A stretch of 64,000 nucleotides of DNA from Marnyiella aurantia (GTDB lineage Bacteria > Bacteroidota > Bacteroidia > Flavobacteriales > Weeksellaceae). Location: positions 2,356,001 through 2,420,000 of the forward strand of contig NZ_CP059472.1 of NCBI RefSeq assembly GCF_014041915.1, in the 5' to 3' direction. Shown here one piece after another: positions 32,615 to 41,528 of the stretch. Under the pieces are notes generated by a model. It did not search any database. It was not told the origin of the DNA and saw nothing but the letters and a program-made list of their open reading frames with translations. The position numbers and the translations under genes are program-made. Position 1 is the first letter of the stretch, and every line of letters begins with the position of its first letter.

Positions 32615-32941
32615 TTAATTCACTTTTTCGAAAAGATGCTTTTCACTCCACTGAAGGATATTCTGAAGCACCGGTATAAGGTCGCGGCCCTTGTCTGTAA
32701 TTCGGTAATGGTAAATCAGTTTATTTGTTTCGCTGTTCGTTTTTGTCAGCAGTTTCTGGTTCACCAGTTTCTCCAGTCTTTGTGCCAGCGTGTTGGTCGC
32801 AATTCCTTCCTCCATTTTGGAGAGTTCACCAAAAGTCGTCTTACCGTAAAATGCAATGTCGCGCAGGATGAGCAGTGTCCATTTATCTCCAAAAACATCA
32901 AGACCCCGGGCCAGGGGGCAAAACGAGCGGTAATTCTGCAT
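32615..32941 (-). CDS. HxlR-family transcriptional regulator
   Basis: A 108-residue winged-helix regulator. The N-terminal Cys (CPLARGLDVFGDKWTLLILRD near 8-28) is the usual redox or electrophile-sensing position of HxlR proteins. The recognition region reads KTTFGELSKMEEGIATNTLAQRLEKL, then the wing YHYRITDKGRDLIPVL. A near -7 box (TAACTTTA, one mismatch) lies upstream. Two TAGTAAA copies 16 bases apart (32941-32947 and 32957-32963) may be operator half-sites. No obvious target gene is adjacent. Confidence 0.85.
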   Translation of the reverse strand: MQNYRSFCPLARGLDVFGDKWTLLILRDIAFYGKTTFGELSKMEEGIATNTLAQRLEKLVNQKLLTKTNSETNKLIYHYRITDKGRDLIPVLQNILQWSEKHLFEKVN

Positions 32942-33136
32942 AGTAAACTGATTGTATAGTAAAGTTATGAAAATTTGCCCTGAATAACTAAATATGCATA
33001 CTAATTATGACGGATGTGTGTGGATTCAATAACTGAAATCAGAACATTAATCGTTTCAATAATCCTGTTTTAGGATTTGGAGCTTTAAATCTGAAATTTT
33101 TGTTTTCATTTTATTAATGCGCCATAAACTTCTTCC

Positions 33137-33167
33137 AAAAAAAAGGTGCAGAAATAAATTCCGCACC
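33137..33167 (-). terminator. Terminator of the catechol operon
   Basis: Nine-pair stem GGTGCAGAA (33145-33153) / TTCCGCACC (33159-33167), one G-T wobble, followed on the minus strand by eight T (33137-33144). Confidence 0.88.
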
Positions 33168-33195
33168 CAGATCTTTGCTTGAAAACCAAGTGTTT

Positions 33196-34413
33196 CTACA
33201 CGTTCACATTTTCCAGGATCACGGCATAGCCCTGTCCCACGCCCACGCACATGGTAGCCAGTGCATATTTCTTACGGGTCTTGTTTAATTCCAGTGCCGC
33301 GGAATAGGTAATCCTGGCTCCGCTCATGCCGAGCGGATGGCCCAGGGCGATGGCGCCTCCGTTCACGTTCACCCGCGCATCATCGCTGGCAATTCCCAGT
33401 TCCTTCAGGCAGGCAATGCTCTGTGCAGCAAAGGCTTCGTTAAGTTCAATAAGGTCAATATCTTCCAGTGTAAGTCTGGCACGTTTTAATGCCAGCTTAC
33501 TAGCTTCTACCGGACCGATTCCCATAATGCGGGGTTCCACACCAACAACCGCGGAGCTTACAATTCGCGCCAGTGGATTTAGACCGTAATTTCTGGTCGC
33601 CTCGCCGGAAGCGATGAGTACCGCAGCTGCACCATCATTCAGTCCGGAAGCATTTCCGGCAGTCACCGATCCGTTTTCCTTCACGAAGGCAGGCTTCAGT
33701 TTTGCAAGAACTTCCATGGAAGTAGCGGGTTTTATAAATTCGTCTGTGTTTACAGTTTTGGGTTCACCCTTACGTTGTGGAATAACGATATCTGTAATTT
33801 CCTCAGCAAATCTTCCGCTTTCGCGGGCCTTAGTGGCTTTCATCTGAGAATTTAGCGCAAACTGATCCTGCTCTTCTCTGGAGATGCCATACATTTCTGC
33901 CAGATTTTCAGCGGTCTTACCCATTGCTTCGGTTCCGAATATCTTTGCCATTTCCGGGTTGATGAATCTCCAGCCAAAACTGGAATCGTACATTTTCTGG
34001 TCGGTGGCAAAGGAACCTTCCGCTTTGGACAGCACAAAGGGCGCACGGGACATACCTTCTACTCCGCCAGCAATAAATACATCGCCCTCGCCGGCGCGTA
34101 TGGCTCTCATTGCCTGTACCACGGCACTCATTCCGGAAGCACAAAGTCTGTTCACAGTTTCGCCGGGAACTGTTACCGGCAGGCCTGCTAAAAGCAGTGA
34201 CATCCTTGCGATATTCCGGTTGTCTTCGCCGGCCTGATTGGCGCAGCCTATGATTACATCATCAATTTTGTCCTGAGGTAAGCCTGGATTTTTATCCATC
34301 AATCCTTTGATTACGGTGGCCATCAAATCGTCGGTCCTTACCGCCGCCAGGCTCCCTTTAAAGTTTCCGATTGGGCTTCGGGTACCGTCAATAATATATG
34401 CTTCTTTATTCAT
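33196..34413 (-). CDS. pcaF: 3-oxoadipyl-CoA thiolase
   Basis: Last step of the beta-ketoadipate pathway: cleaves 3-oxoadipyl-CoA with CoA to succinyl-CoA and acetyl-CoA. The 405-residue protein is a full-length thiolase. It has nucleophilic C91 in NRLCASGMSA, His in GHPLGMSGAR (H359) and C389 in CVGVGQG. GCANQAGEDNRNIARM near 57-71 is typical of PcaF rather than acetoacetyl-CoA thiolases. It is the last gene of the cat/pca operon, 72 bases after the FUSC-like gene. Position in the operon fixes the substrate choice better than sequence alone. Confidence 0.93.
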   Translation of the reverse strand: MNKEAYIIDGTRSPIGNFKGSLAAVRTDDLMATVIKGLMDKNPGLPQDKIDDVIIGCANQAGEDNRNIARMSLLLAGLPVTVPGETVNRLCASGMSAVVQAMRAIRAGEGDVFIAGGVEGMSRAPFVLSKAEGSFATDQKMYDSSFGWRFINPEMAKIFGTEAMGKTAENLAEMYGISREEQDQFALNSQMKATKARESGRFAEEITDIVIPQRKGEPKTVNTDEFIKPATSMEVLAKLKPAFVKENGSVTAGNASGLNDGAAAVLIASGEATRNYGLNPLARIVSSAVVGVEPRIMGIGPVEASKLALKRARLTLEDIDLIELNEAFAAQSIACLKELGIASDDARVNVNGGAIALGHPLGMSGARITYSAALELNKTRKKYALATMCVGVGQGYAVILENVNV

Positions 34414-34485
34414 TTTAATAGATCATTTTTTAAGGTCAAAAAGATACGAACTTTTAATTTTTCTCCTGCAACCATATAACCGCCG

Positions 34486-35010
34486 CTATTTTAAGAGTTT
34501 ATATTCAAACATAAGAACGCGTTTGTACGCAAACTTAATGATATAGGCTGTTATCAGCGTGATCAGCAGTCCAATCAGGCAACCTGCAAGTACGCTGAGA
34601 AAACGGTCAACTGGTGCCATGAAGCCATCATTTGGCTTCTCAATCAGGATAATGATCATGGCAACAACGGCAGTCCTGGCAACGGTGAGCAGATTGAAAA
34701 GTCGACACAGTATTGCCGCAAGAGTAATTCCTGCCAGCACTTTATAATATGTGCCGAGTGGCAGGTAAATAGGAAGAAAACCCGAGAAAGCACCAATAAG
34801 GTTGGCTTTCACCCGTTCCATTGACAGCCTCTTGGAATCTTTACCTTCCGGCGAAATAACAAGTACAATAGAAAGGAGCGCCCAAAAGAGATCAAAACGC
34901 GGAAATGTAAGCATAAGAAAGTAACCTGCGGAGAAACCGATGATGCACCGCAGGATATAAATGACAGTCGGCGAAAATGCCGCTTTCCGTACGCTCCTAA
35001 ATGTAATCAT
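34486..35010 (-). CDS. FUSC-like (aromatic acid exporter family) membrane protein
   Basis: A 174-residue membrane protein with five or six spans, among them [47 protein letters not shown] and [19 protein letters not shown]. The layout and the [15 protein letters not shown] element recall the FUSC/ArAE family of aromatic acid efflux proteins (YccS/YjcC type), though it is shorter than most. It overlaps pcaIJ by four bases, so it belongs to the aromatic operon and is likely co-translated. It may export toxic muconate or aromatics, or act in uptake; this is inference. Confidence 0.8.
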   Translation of the reverse strand: MITFRSVRKAAFSPTVIYILRCIIGFSAGYFLMLTFPRFDLFWALLSIVLVISPEGKDSKRLSMERVKANLIGAFSGFLPIYLPLGTYYKVLAGITLAAILCRLFNLLTVARTAVVAMIIILIEKPNDGFMAPVDRFLSVLAGCLIGLLITLITAYIIKFAYKRVLMFEYKLLK

Positions 35011-36356
35011 CCAGATATGTCTTCCTTAAAAATTGCAGCCGTCTTTCGCCGGACTTCCTCCAGTGTAGATCCGGGCATTATTTCAGTTAAAGTAAGTTGC
35101 CCCTCAATAAACCGGAAAACAGCGAGGTCGGTAATCAGCACATCAACAGCATTTAAAGCTGTTAAAGGTAAATCGCAGTCCTGTACGATTTTAGAGGTGC
35201 CGTCTTTTTCTGTATGCATCATTGTAATGATCAGTTTCTTCGCGCCTGAAGCCAGGTCCATAGCTCCTCCCACACCCAGCAGAGGTTCGCCGGGCACGGC
35301 CCAGTTTGCCAGGTTACCGGCAGTATCAACCTGCAGGCCACCCATCACCGCGGTATCCACATGTCCACCACGAATCATAGCGAAGGAATCAGTACTGTCA
35401 AAGTAAGATGTTCCCGGCAGTGCCGTAACCGGTATTTTTCCTGCGTTTACAGGATAATCCATCGCACCGCCACCATCAGCCGGTGCGGGACCAACGCCCA
35501 GCATTCCGTTCTCCGTGTGCAGAATTACTTCATGTTCGGGCGAGATCAGGTCGGCAACCAAGGTCGGAATACCGATGCCTAAATTTACAACATCGCCTTT
35601 CTGCAGTTCAGCTAAGGCGCGGCGGGCCATGTTCATTCTTTTTTCTGAAACCACTTTGGATTTGCTTACGGAACCTGAGCTTCCGAGTTCCTCTAAAGTG
35701 GTATGTGCTTCTACCAGATAGTCAATATAGCAACCCTGGGTGTGAATGTTTTCGGCCGCTATTCCGCCTACCGGCACTATTTCTTCCACCTCAGCAATTA
35801 CAAGGTCGGCCGCGGTTGCAAAAGCGCGGTTAAAGTTCTGTTCTGTCATGCGGTACTGCAGATTACCGGCCGTATCGGCACGCCAGGCCCGTATAAAAGC
35901 TACGTTTCCGCGTATTGCGGGTACAAAGACCATCTCCTGGCCGTTAATTACCTTGGTTTCTTTGCCTTTGGCAATATCAGTCCCCGCAGAAGTTACGGTA
36001 TAGAAGCCGCCAATACCTGCGCCGCCGGCACGCACCGCCTCGGCCAGAGTTCCCTGAGGGATAAGTTCATACTCTACCTTTCCATCCTGAGCAGCTTTTA
36101 CTGCTTCAGGATTTGAGGTGAAAAAGGAGCCTGTCATTTTGCGGATCTGCCCGTTCCGAAGCAGTCTGCCTCCGCCCAGTCCGGGTTCACCTACATTGTT
36201 TCCGATGAAGGTCAAATCTTTTGTTGTAGTTTCAGCCAGGGCATGCATCAGGTGCACAGGATTTCCGGTCATTCCGAAACCACCCTGTAATAAAGTGTCA
36301 CCGTTCTTCACAAATGCTGCAGCCTCCTGCGCCGTTATTTGGGGTACATTTTTCAT
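35007..36356 (-). CDS. pcaIJ: 3-oxoadipate CoA-transferase, fused alpha and beta subunits
   Basis: Moves CoA from succinyl-CoA to 3-oxoadipate. From the ATG at 36356 ([13 protein letters not shown]) the product has 449 residues. An upstream in-frame ATG at 36452 lies inside pcaD and adds residues unlike the family. Residues ~1-220 form the A subunit-like half ([23 protein letters not shown]). After a linker (SSGSVSKSK), the B half carries the catalytic Glu in [11 protein letters not shown] near 290-300. Fusion of PcaI and PcaJ as in SCOT is unusual for this operon, where subunits are normally split. Gaps are 19 bases to pcaD and a 4-base overlap with the FUSC gene. Confidence 0.92.
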   Translation of the reverse strand: MKNVPQITAQEAAAFVKNGDTLLQGGFGMTGNPVHLMHALAETTTKDLTFIGNNVGEPGLGGGRLLRNGQIRKMTGSFFTSNPEAVKAAQDGKVEYELIPQGTLAEAVRAGGAGIGGFYTVTSAGTDIAKGKETKVINGQEMVFVPAIRGNVAFIRAWRADTAGNLQYRMTEQNFNRAFATAADLVIAEVEEIVPVGGIAAENIHTQGCYIDYLVEAHTTLEELGSSGSVSKSKVVSEKRMNMARRALAELQKGDVVNLGIGIPTLVADLISPEHEVILHTENGMLGVGPAPADGGGAMDYPVNAGKIPVTALPGTSYFDSTDSFAMIRGGHVDTAVMGGLQVDTAGNLANWAVPGEPLLGVGGAMDLASGAKKLIITMMHTEKDGTSKIVQDCDLPLTALNAVDVLITDLAVFRFIEGQLTLTEIMPGSTLEEVRRKTAAIFKEDISG

Positions 36357-36375
36357 AAAAATTATATATTTACAT

Positions 36376-37158
36376 TCAGCCTCTACCAAGGAACCGAAGC
36401 ACTGCTTCATTAAACTCCTTTGGTCTTTCAAATGCGGACAGATGCCGTGCATTCAGGATTACCAGCTGTGAATTTTTTATTTGACTGTGCATATTTCGGG
36501 CATCCTCTGTTGTGGTTACCGGATCCCCACTGCCAGCCACGATTAACACAGGTTGGTCAATTTCTTTAAGATTCTCCCGGAAGTCAGTATCCCGTACCAT
36601 CGCACAGTTGGATTGGTAGCCGGCAGGAGAATTATCCATGAAACGAGATAATATTTCTGAAACTTCCTCCTTTTCAGTTTGAATAAAATCATCAGTAAAC
36701 CATTTGATTGCAGTTCCATCTGCCACAGGTTTCAGACCTTCGCGACCAACCAGGTCGATACGGTCGTTCCAGCTTTTTTCGTCACCGATTTTAGGTGATG
36801 TGTTGCACAGGATAACCTTTTCCACCTTGCTTCCGCCATTAATGGCCAGCCACTGACCGATAAGTCCACCCATGGACAGTCCGCAAAAATGAAATTTATC
36901 AATTCCCAGCTTTATCGTAAGCTGCAAAATGTCGTTTCCGAGAAGTTCTGCAGAATAATCCCCACTAGTAGCCTCACTATGTCCGTGCCCGCGGGTATCA
37001 TAAAAAAGCAGGTTAAAATGTGCCGACAGCGCTTCTTCCTGGCCGGCCCACATGCTGAACTGTGTGCCCAGTGAATTGGAGAAAACCAATGTTTCGGGTT
37101 TTCCACTGTTAATCAGTTTGTAGTTAATCTCTGCGTTGTTGACGGTAATTTTGGGCAT
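36376..37158 (-). CDS. pcaD: 3-oxoadipate enol-lactonase
   Basis: Opens the enol-lactone from muconolactone to 3-oxoadipate. The 260-residue alpha/beta-hydrolase has the nucleophile elbow GLSMGG with S95 and the acid region [10 protein letters not shown] near 208-217. The catalytic His is in [10 protein letters not shown] near 241-250, and the oxyanion loop is [12 protein letters not shown] near 26-37. It lies 73 bases downstream of catA in the operon. Assignment to the PcaD class is supported by context and motifs. Confidence 0.93.
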   Translation of the reverse strand: MPKITVNNAEINYKLINSGKPETLVFSNSLGTQFSMWAGQEEALSAHFNLLFYDTRGHGHSEATSGDYSAELLGNDILQLTIKLGIDKFHFCGLSMGGLIGQWLAINGGSKVEKVILCNTSPKIGDEKSWNDRIDLVGREGLKPVADGTAIKWFTDDFIQTEKEEVSEILSRFMDNSPAGYQSNCAMVRDTDFRENLKEIDQPVLIVAGSGDPVTTTEDARNMHSQIKNSQLVILNARHLSAFERPKEFNEAVLRFLGRG

Positions 37159-37231
37159 GATGAAATTTATGGATTAAACGCCAAAACTCCACATCCTGAA
37201 ATGAAGAGTTTGGAACGTGTCAGTTCATAGA

Positions 37232-38167
37232 TCAAGCGGTTTGGTAGGCTGCCCTCTTACGGTGATTTTCACCATTATCAGGTGCAACCTTTTCTTTAAT
37301 GACCGAAAAGTTAAAGGTGGCCTGTGCGTATGGCTCCTTTTCATAGCCTTTAGCTTCTGCTTCTTCGGCAGTATGTCTGGTAATATGCGGCACCAATTCT
37401 TCACGGGTAGCGAAGGCGAAATCGTCATAAGTCAATGGGTCACCTTCAATATTTATTTGTGTAGTCAGTTTTCTGTATTCCGGATGGCTTACAAAAAAGT
37501 GAATGTGTGCAGGTCTGGCGCCATGCCTTCCCAGCATAGTCATCAAACGCTCCGAGGGGCTTCCCGGAGGGCAGGCATACCCAGGCGGCAGTACAGTTTT
37601 AAATCTGTATTTTCCGTCAGCGCCAATTCTAATAGCTCGTCGGAGATTAAACGCAGTCTGGCTGGTGTCAAAGTAGGAATACATTCCGTTTCCGTTACAG
37701 TGCCACACTTCCAGCAGGGCGGCTTCCACAGGATTACCATCAATATCCTTCACTTCGCCTTCCATATAAAATCTTTCCAGGTGCCGGTTCTCTTCAGTAT
37801 TATTTTCAAGCTCTGCGTAGGTATCTGTTTCCGGCGCACCTGCCACATATAACGGTCCTTCAATTGTGCGCGGAGTGACCCCCTGGATGCCCGCCTCCTG
37901 ATCGGCATGGTCTTCCATCACATCAATGAAATGCTCAATTCCGGTGCCGGCGAAAATAAGTCCCCACTGGTTGGTCTCACCAATTTCCCGAAGGAAATCT
38001 GCTGCATGCCACATTTCCTCAGAGGTAATATTCAGGTCTACCATGGCATAGAAAAGATCTTTAAGCAGTCTGTTGGTAATTTCCTTTACGCGTGGGTTCC
38101 CTTCGCCTTCTTTTTCTTTGGAGATTATTTTTGTCAAAACCTCATCTATCTGTTCTCTTGTCATCAT
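37232..38167 (-). CDS. catA: Catechol 1,2-dioxygenase
   Basis: Opens the catechol ring between the hydroxyls (intradiol cleavage) to cis,cis-muconate, using Fe(III). The 311-residue protein has the family length. The four iron ligands are in place: Y163 (GMYSYFD), Y197 (LPPGY), H221 and H223 (PAHIHF). The N-terminal helical dimerisation domain spans ~1-100. Substrate could include substituted catechols. It lies between catC and pcaD on one transcript, 26 and 73 bases away. Confidence 0.96.
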   Translation of the reverse strand: MMTREQIDEVLTKIISKEKEGEGNPRVKEITNRLLKDLFYAMVDLNITSEEMWHAADFLREIGETNQWGLIFAGTGIEHFIDVMEDHADQEAGIQGVTPRTIEGPLYVAGAPETDTYAELENNTEENRHLERFYMEGEVKDIDGNPVEAALLEVWHCNGNGMYSYFDTSQTAFNLRRAIRIGADGKYRFKTVLPPGYACPPGSPSERLMTMLGRHGARPAHIHFFVSHPEYRKLTTQINIEGDPLTYDDFAFATREELVPHITRHTAEEAEAKGYEKEPYAQATFNFSVIKEKVAPDNGENHRKRAAYQTA

Positions 38168-38193
38168 AATTATTTTGTTTTAGTGTTAATATT

Positions 38194-38484
38194 TTAAAGT
38201 AAATTTTCGTTTATCGCATTGGGATGTCTGCAGATGCCGGTCACTTTAATATCCATGTATGGGAAAAGCGGCAGCGAACTTAATATCTCATGCAGCTCGT
38301 CCGGACTCTCTACGTCAAGTACGCTGATGTTGGAATACCGTCCTGCAACCCGCCAGAGGTATTTCCATTTGCCGGTTTTTTGCCATTTTTGCGAGGTTTC
38401 CCTCTCTCTTTCCATAAAGGATTTCACTTTGTCTTCGTCCCAGGTATCCGGAAGGCGAACATCCATTTCAACTACGTATATCAT
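38194..38484 (-). CDS. catC: Muconolactone delta-isomerase
   Basis: Isomerises muconolactone to 3-oxoadipate enol-lactone. The 96-residue protein matches the small ferredoxin-fold family: N-terminal MIYVVEMDVRLPD, then KWKYLWRVAGRYSNISVLDVES near 39-60 and LFPYMDIKVTGICRHPN near 72-88. It begins 2 bases after catB ends, so the two are tightly coupled. Confidence 0.94.
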   Translation of the reverse strand: MIYVVEMDVRLPDTWDEDKVKSFMERERETSQKWQKTGKWKYLWRVAGRYSNISVLDVESPDELHEILSSLPLFPYMDIKVTGICRHPNAINENLL

Positions 38485-38486
38485 TT

Positions 38487-39611
38487 TTATTTTCTTTTAA
38501 AGTGGTTAAGTTTATCTTCATCAATTTCGATCCCCAAGCCGGGACCCTTAGGAACTTCAAGTGCGCAATCCTTATAAATAATAGGATTGACCACGATATC
38601 GTCGGTTAGCAGCATCGGTCCGAAAAGTTCAGTTCCCCATTCCAGGTTAGGGAATGTGCTGAATACATGTGCTGCCGCTACCGACCCGATGGTTCCCTCC
38701 AACATGGTTCCGCCGTAGAGACTGACATCAGATGCGTCTGCCATTGCAGCAATATTGCCAGCGTTGTAGAGGCCGCCACTCTTCATAATTTTAACAGCGA
38801 ACACGCTTCCACCTCTTATTTTGCAGAGTTTCATTGCGTCCCCGGTAGTCGCTACCGCTTCATCTGCCATGATTGGCACATGAAAGAAATCCGTAAGTCT
38901 TGCCAAACCGTCAAAGTTGGTCTTCACGATCGGCTGTTCTATCAGATCAATGCCGTTTTCCTGTAATTCCGTGATCCACGTCCTGGCAGTAGATTCGCTC
39001 CATGCCTGATTAATATCTACAGTGATCCGTATATCCGATCCCAGGGCCTTTTTTATTGCCACCACATGAGCCACATCCTTTTTCGGTTCGTTACTGCCTA
39101 TCTTCAGTTTAAAAGTATTGTGCCGGTTGATGGTTGTCAGATGTTGGGCTTCTTCAATATCCTTGTCGGTATCACCACTTGCCAGCGTCCACAAAACCGG
39201 CAGTTTTTCATTAACTGATCCTCCAAGAAGTTCCGCAACGGACACGCCGAGCCTTTTACCCTGTGCGTCCAGGAGTGCTGTTTCAATCCCGGCTTTGGCA
39301 AAGGTGTTTCCCTGCACATTCTTATTAATGGTTTTCATAACACTGTTAATGTTGGCAGCCTCTTTTCCAATGATTAGCGGAGCTATATAACGGTCAATGG
39401 TCAACTGGATGGATTCAGGCGATTCGGGTCCGTAGGACATGCCGCCAATTGTTGTAGATTCGCCCCAGCCAACCACGCCGTCAGATGAGCGTATTTTGAT
39501 AACGACCATGGTTTGGTGCATCATGGTGGCCATGGAAAGTTTGTGCGGACGGATCGTAGGAAGGTCAACGATAAACGTCTCGACCGCGGTTATGGTAGGA
39601 TAATTCAGCAT
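38487..39611 (-). CDS. catB: Muconate cycloisomerase
   Basis: Converts cis,cis-muconate to muconolactone. The 374-residue protein is a member of the enolase superfamily. It has the catalytic Lys in FKLKIGS near 166-172, metal ligands in VDINQAWS, IEQPIVK and ADEAV, and a later Lys in VKIMKSGG. It is the first gene of the catabolic operon, 172 bases downstream of the araC-type gene on the same strand. Context with catC and catA identifies it as CatB rather than another muconate-lactonising or racemase enzyme. Confidence 0.94.
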   Translation of the reverse strand: MLNYPTITAVETFIVDLPTIRPHKLSMATMMHQTMVVIKIRSSDGVVGWGESTTIGGMSYGPESPESIQLTIDRYIAPLIIGKEAANINSVMKTINKNVQGNTFAKAGIETALLDAQGKRLGVSVAELLGGSVNEKLPVLWTLASGDTDKDIEEAQHLTTINRHNTFKLKIGSNEPKKDVAHVVAIKKALGSDIRITVDINQAWSESTARTWITELQENGIDLIEQPIVKTNFDGLARLTDFFHVPIMADEAVATTGDAMKLCKIRGGSVFAVKIMKSGGLYNAGNIAAMADASDVSLYGGTMLEGTIGSVAAAHVFSTFPNLEWGTELFGPMLLTDDIVVNPIIYKDCALEVPKGPGLGIEIDEDKLNHFKRK

Positions 39612-39783
39612 ATAAGTAAGGTAATTTGCACAGACCGTTTAGTCTGATAAACAATTCATTACCCGAAATTACCAACTTTGCCGGTGGGAGAATAGGATTT
39701 ATTCAGCGATTAATAGGACTTTTTATAAAACTGCTGAATTTTATATTCAAAAAAAGGCAATAATGTAATGTTTGAAGTGTTAT
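39612..39783. promoter_or_regulatory. Probable control region of the catechol operon
   Basis: Lies between the regulator and catB. It contains CAGAC-N6-GTCTG (39631-39646) and a wider inverted repeat ATTCAGC (39701-39707) / GCTGAAT (39733-39739). No full -7 box is present; TAATTTCG on the minus strand differs by one base. These repeats are candidate regulator sites. Confidence 0.4.
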
Positions 39784-40653
39784 TCAGCGTAATCCGGAAC
39801 GGTATTCCTTCGGCGTTAAACCGGTTTTCTGCTTGAACAGGCGCGAGAAATAGCTGGGATCATCGATGTCAAACCTGTAAGAGACCTCAGAAATGCTCAG
39901 GTCATGATTTTTAAGCGCAGCTTTAATATTCAGGATTAAGAAGTCCAGAATAACTTCTTTTGGGGATTTGCCCGCTATGGCTTTACAAATCTGACTTAGT
40001 AACGCCACCGTGATGCCCAGATCCTGAGCATAATCTTCAATCCGCTTCTTTATAGAACTGTTTTCCTGCACGAGCTTTCTGAAATTTCTGAAAATACTGC
40101 GCTCATTCTGATTTAACGTATGAATCACCGTTTGATGGGAATGGTTGATTCTGTAAAGTCTCAGCAAGAGCATCCCAACAAGGTATTGCAGTGCCAGGTC
40201 TTTGCCTGCCAGATTACTTTGGTATTCCAGTATGCATTTCTGCAGGGTAGCGTAGGCATCATTGACCACAGAAATGTCCTGTGCTGTCTCTGTAATGCTT
40301 ATGGTGTCCAGTTCATAGATCACCTCCACATCGTAGCGAAGCATTTTTTCAACTGCATTTGCCGAAAGTGAAACCAAATGGCCTTTGGACCCGCTTTCAA
40401 ACTCCAGTCCGTGAACTACCGATTGCGGTATTGTAATTATGGAAGGTTTATTCACATAAAAATGTTCATTATTGGCCGTGAGTCTTACTGTTCCCTCCTC
40501 AATTACGAAGATCTGAAACAGATTTCTGTGCGCGTGGGATGAAATAGAATAACCAATCAGTGAGAACATTTCGTCCAGTGACACGATATTGATGATGTCG
40601 CGAACCAGCTTTATGTCCTGCTGACCAAAAATCCCATTGTAGTAAACCTTCAT
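39784..40653 (-). CDS. AraC-family transcriptional regulator
   Basis: A 289-residue regulator. The N-terminal ~150 residues look like an AraC cupin-type ligand domain (ISSHAHRNLFQIFVIEEGTVRL near 37-58). The C-terminal ~100 residues hold the two helix-turn-helix motifs (YAQDLGITVALLSQICKAI and LSISEVSYRFDIDDPSYFSRLFKQ, ending LTPKEYRSG). It is encoded directly upstream of catB, same strand, so it probably controls the catechol genes, with muconate or an aromatic as effector. In Proteobacteria this role belongs to LysR-type CatR or BenM, so an AraC regulator is notable. Confidence 0.88.
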   Translation of the reverse strand: MKVYYNGIFGQQDIKLVRDIINIVSLDEMFSLIGYSISSHAHRNLFQIFVIEEGTVRLTANNEHFYVNKPSIITIPQSVVHGLEFESGSKGHLVSLSANAVEKMLRYDVEVIYELDTISITETAQDISVVNDAYATLQKCILEYQSNLAGKDLALQYLVGMLLLRLYRINHSHQTVIHTLNQNERSIFRNFRKLVQENSSIKKRIEDYAQDLGITVALLSQICKAIAGKSPKEVILDFLILNIKAALKNHDLSISEVSYRFDIDDPSYFSRLFKQKTGLTPKEYRSGLR

Positions 40654-40724
40654 TATTTAAAATTACAGATTTATGTTGAATGGCTACGCTTATTTTTAAT
40701 CAGTAAGAATTATAAAATAGGTAT

Positions 40725-41528
40725 TTATGCGCCGTAACGGCTTTTCCGTTCAAACTGACGGTTAATGACAAGTGATTTCAGAAATGGCGGAACAAAGCGG
40801 CTTGCATGTAAGAAGGACTGATTCAGTAATCCGGGAATTATTGTTGTTTCGTTTCGGAACATACGGTCTATTGTTACTCTTGCAAGTTTTTCAGGATTAA
40901 GAACAGATTTACGGGCCAGACCTTTCATTTCTGAAATTATTTGTGTTGAATTAGGATTACTCGTAACGCCACCAGGGCAAACCAAAACGACTTTTATACC
41001 TGATCCTTTCAATTCGCACCGTAAGGAATTGCTGAAAGAATGGATAAATGCTTTTGAGGCAACGTAACTTACTTTTTCCGGAATGCAGAAAAAGCCTCCC
41101 AGGCTGCCCATATTCAGAATATAGGATGGGCCGCTTTTCTTAAGATTGCCGAGCAGTACTCTGGTGATAATTGTAGTATTTACCACATTGACCATAAGTT
41201 GCTTTCTGTAAAATTCCGGTGGCAGGTTTTCAAATATTTCTTTGGAACCTATACCTGCATTATTGATCAGGATATTGATGCTGAATCCGTTTGTGGTGAC
41301 CCATTTTTCAATTTCAGCGGGTGCATTTTCCTCAGAAAGATCCAGACCCAGTGTGTGGCAGATCACGCCATGACGTTCCTGAATTTTTTCAGAATAGGAA
41401 TGCAGTATTTCATCCGGCAGTGCAACGATCAAAAGGTTATGTCCACGTGATGCCAACTCTTCAGCAAAGGCTGCGCCGATTCCCGAGCTTCCTGCTGTAA
41501 TCAGTGCAAATTTACTGTCGGTATTCAT
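40725..41528 (-). CDS. Short-chain dehydrogenase/reductase
   Basis: A classical SDR of ~267 residues with the cofactor motif TAGSSGIG near 11-18, the NNAG motif (ILINNAGIG near 90) and the catalytic YVASK, preceded by the Ser in NMGSLGG. I use the second ATG (41528, MNTDSKFALIT), where the family usually starts. An ATG at 41546 would add six residues and a longer overlap with the gene upstream. It overlaps the epimerase-like gene, so they form a two-gene operon. The substrate is unknown. Confidence 0.85.
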   Translation of the reverse strand: MNTDSKFALITAGSSGIGAAFAEELASRGHNLLIVALPDEILHSYSEKIQERHGVICHTLGLDLSEENAPAEIEKWVTTNGFSINILINNAGIGSKEIFENLPPEFYRKQLMVNVVNTTIITRVLLGNLKKSGPSYILNMGSLGGFFCIPEKVSYVASKAFIHSFSNSLRCELKGSGIKVVLVCPGGVTSNPNSTQIISEMKGLARKSVLNPEKLARVTIDRMFRNETTIIPGLLNQSFLHASRFVPPFLKSLVINRQFERKSRYGA

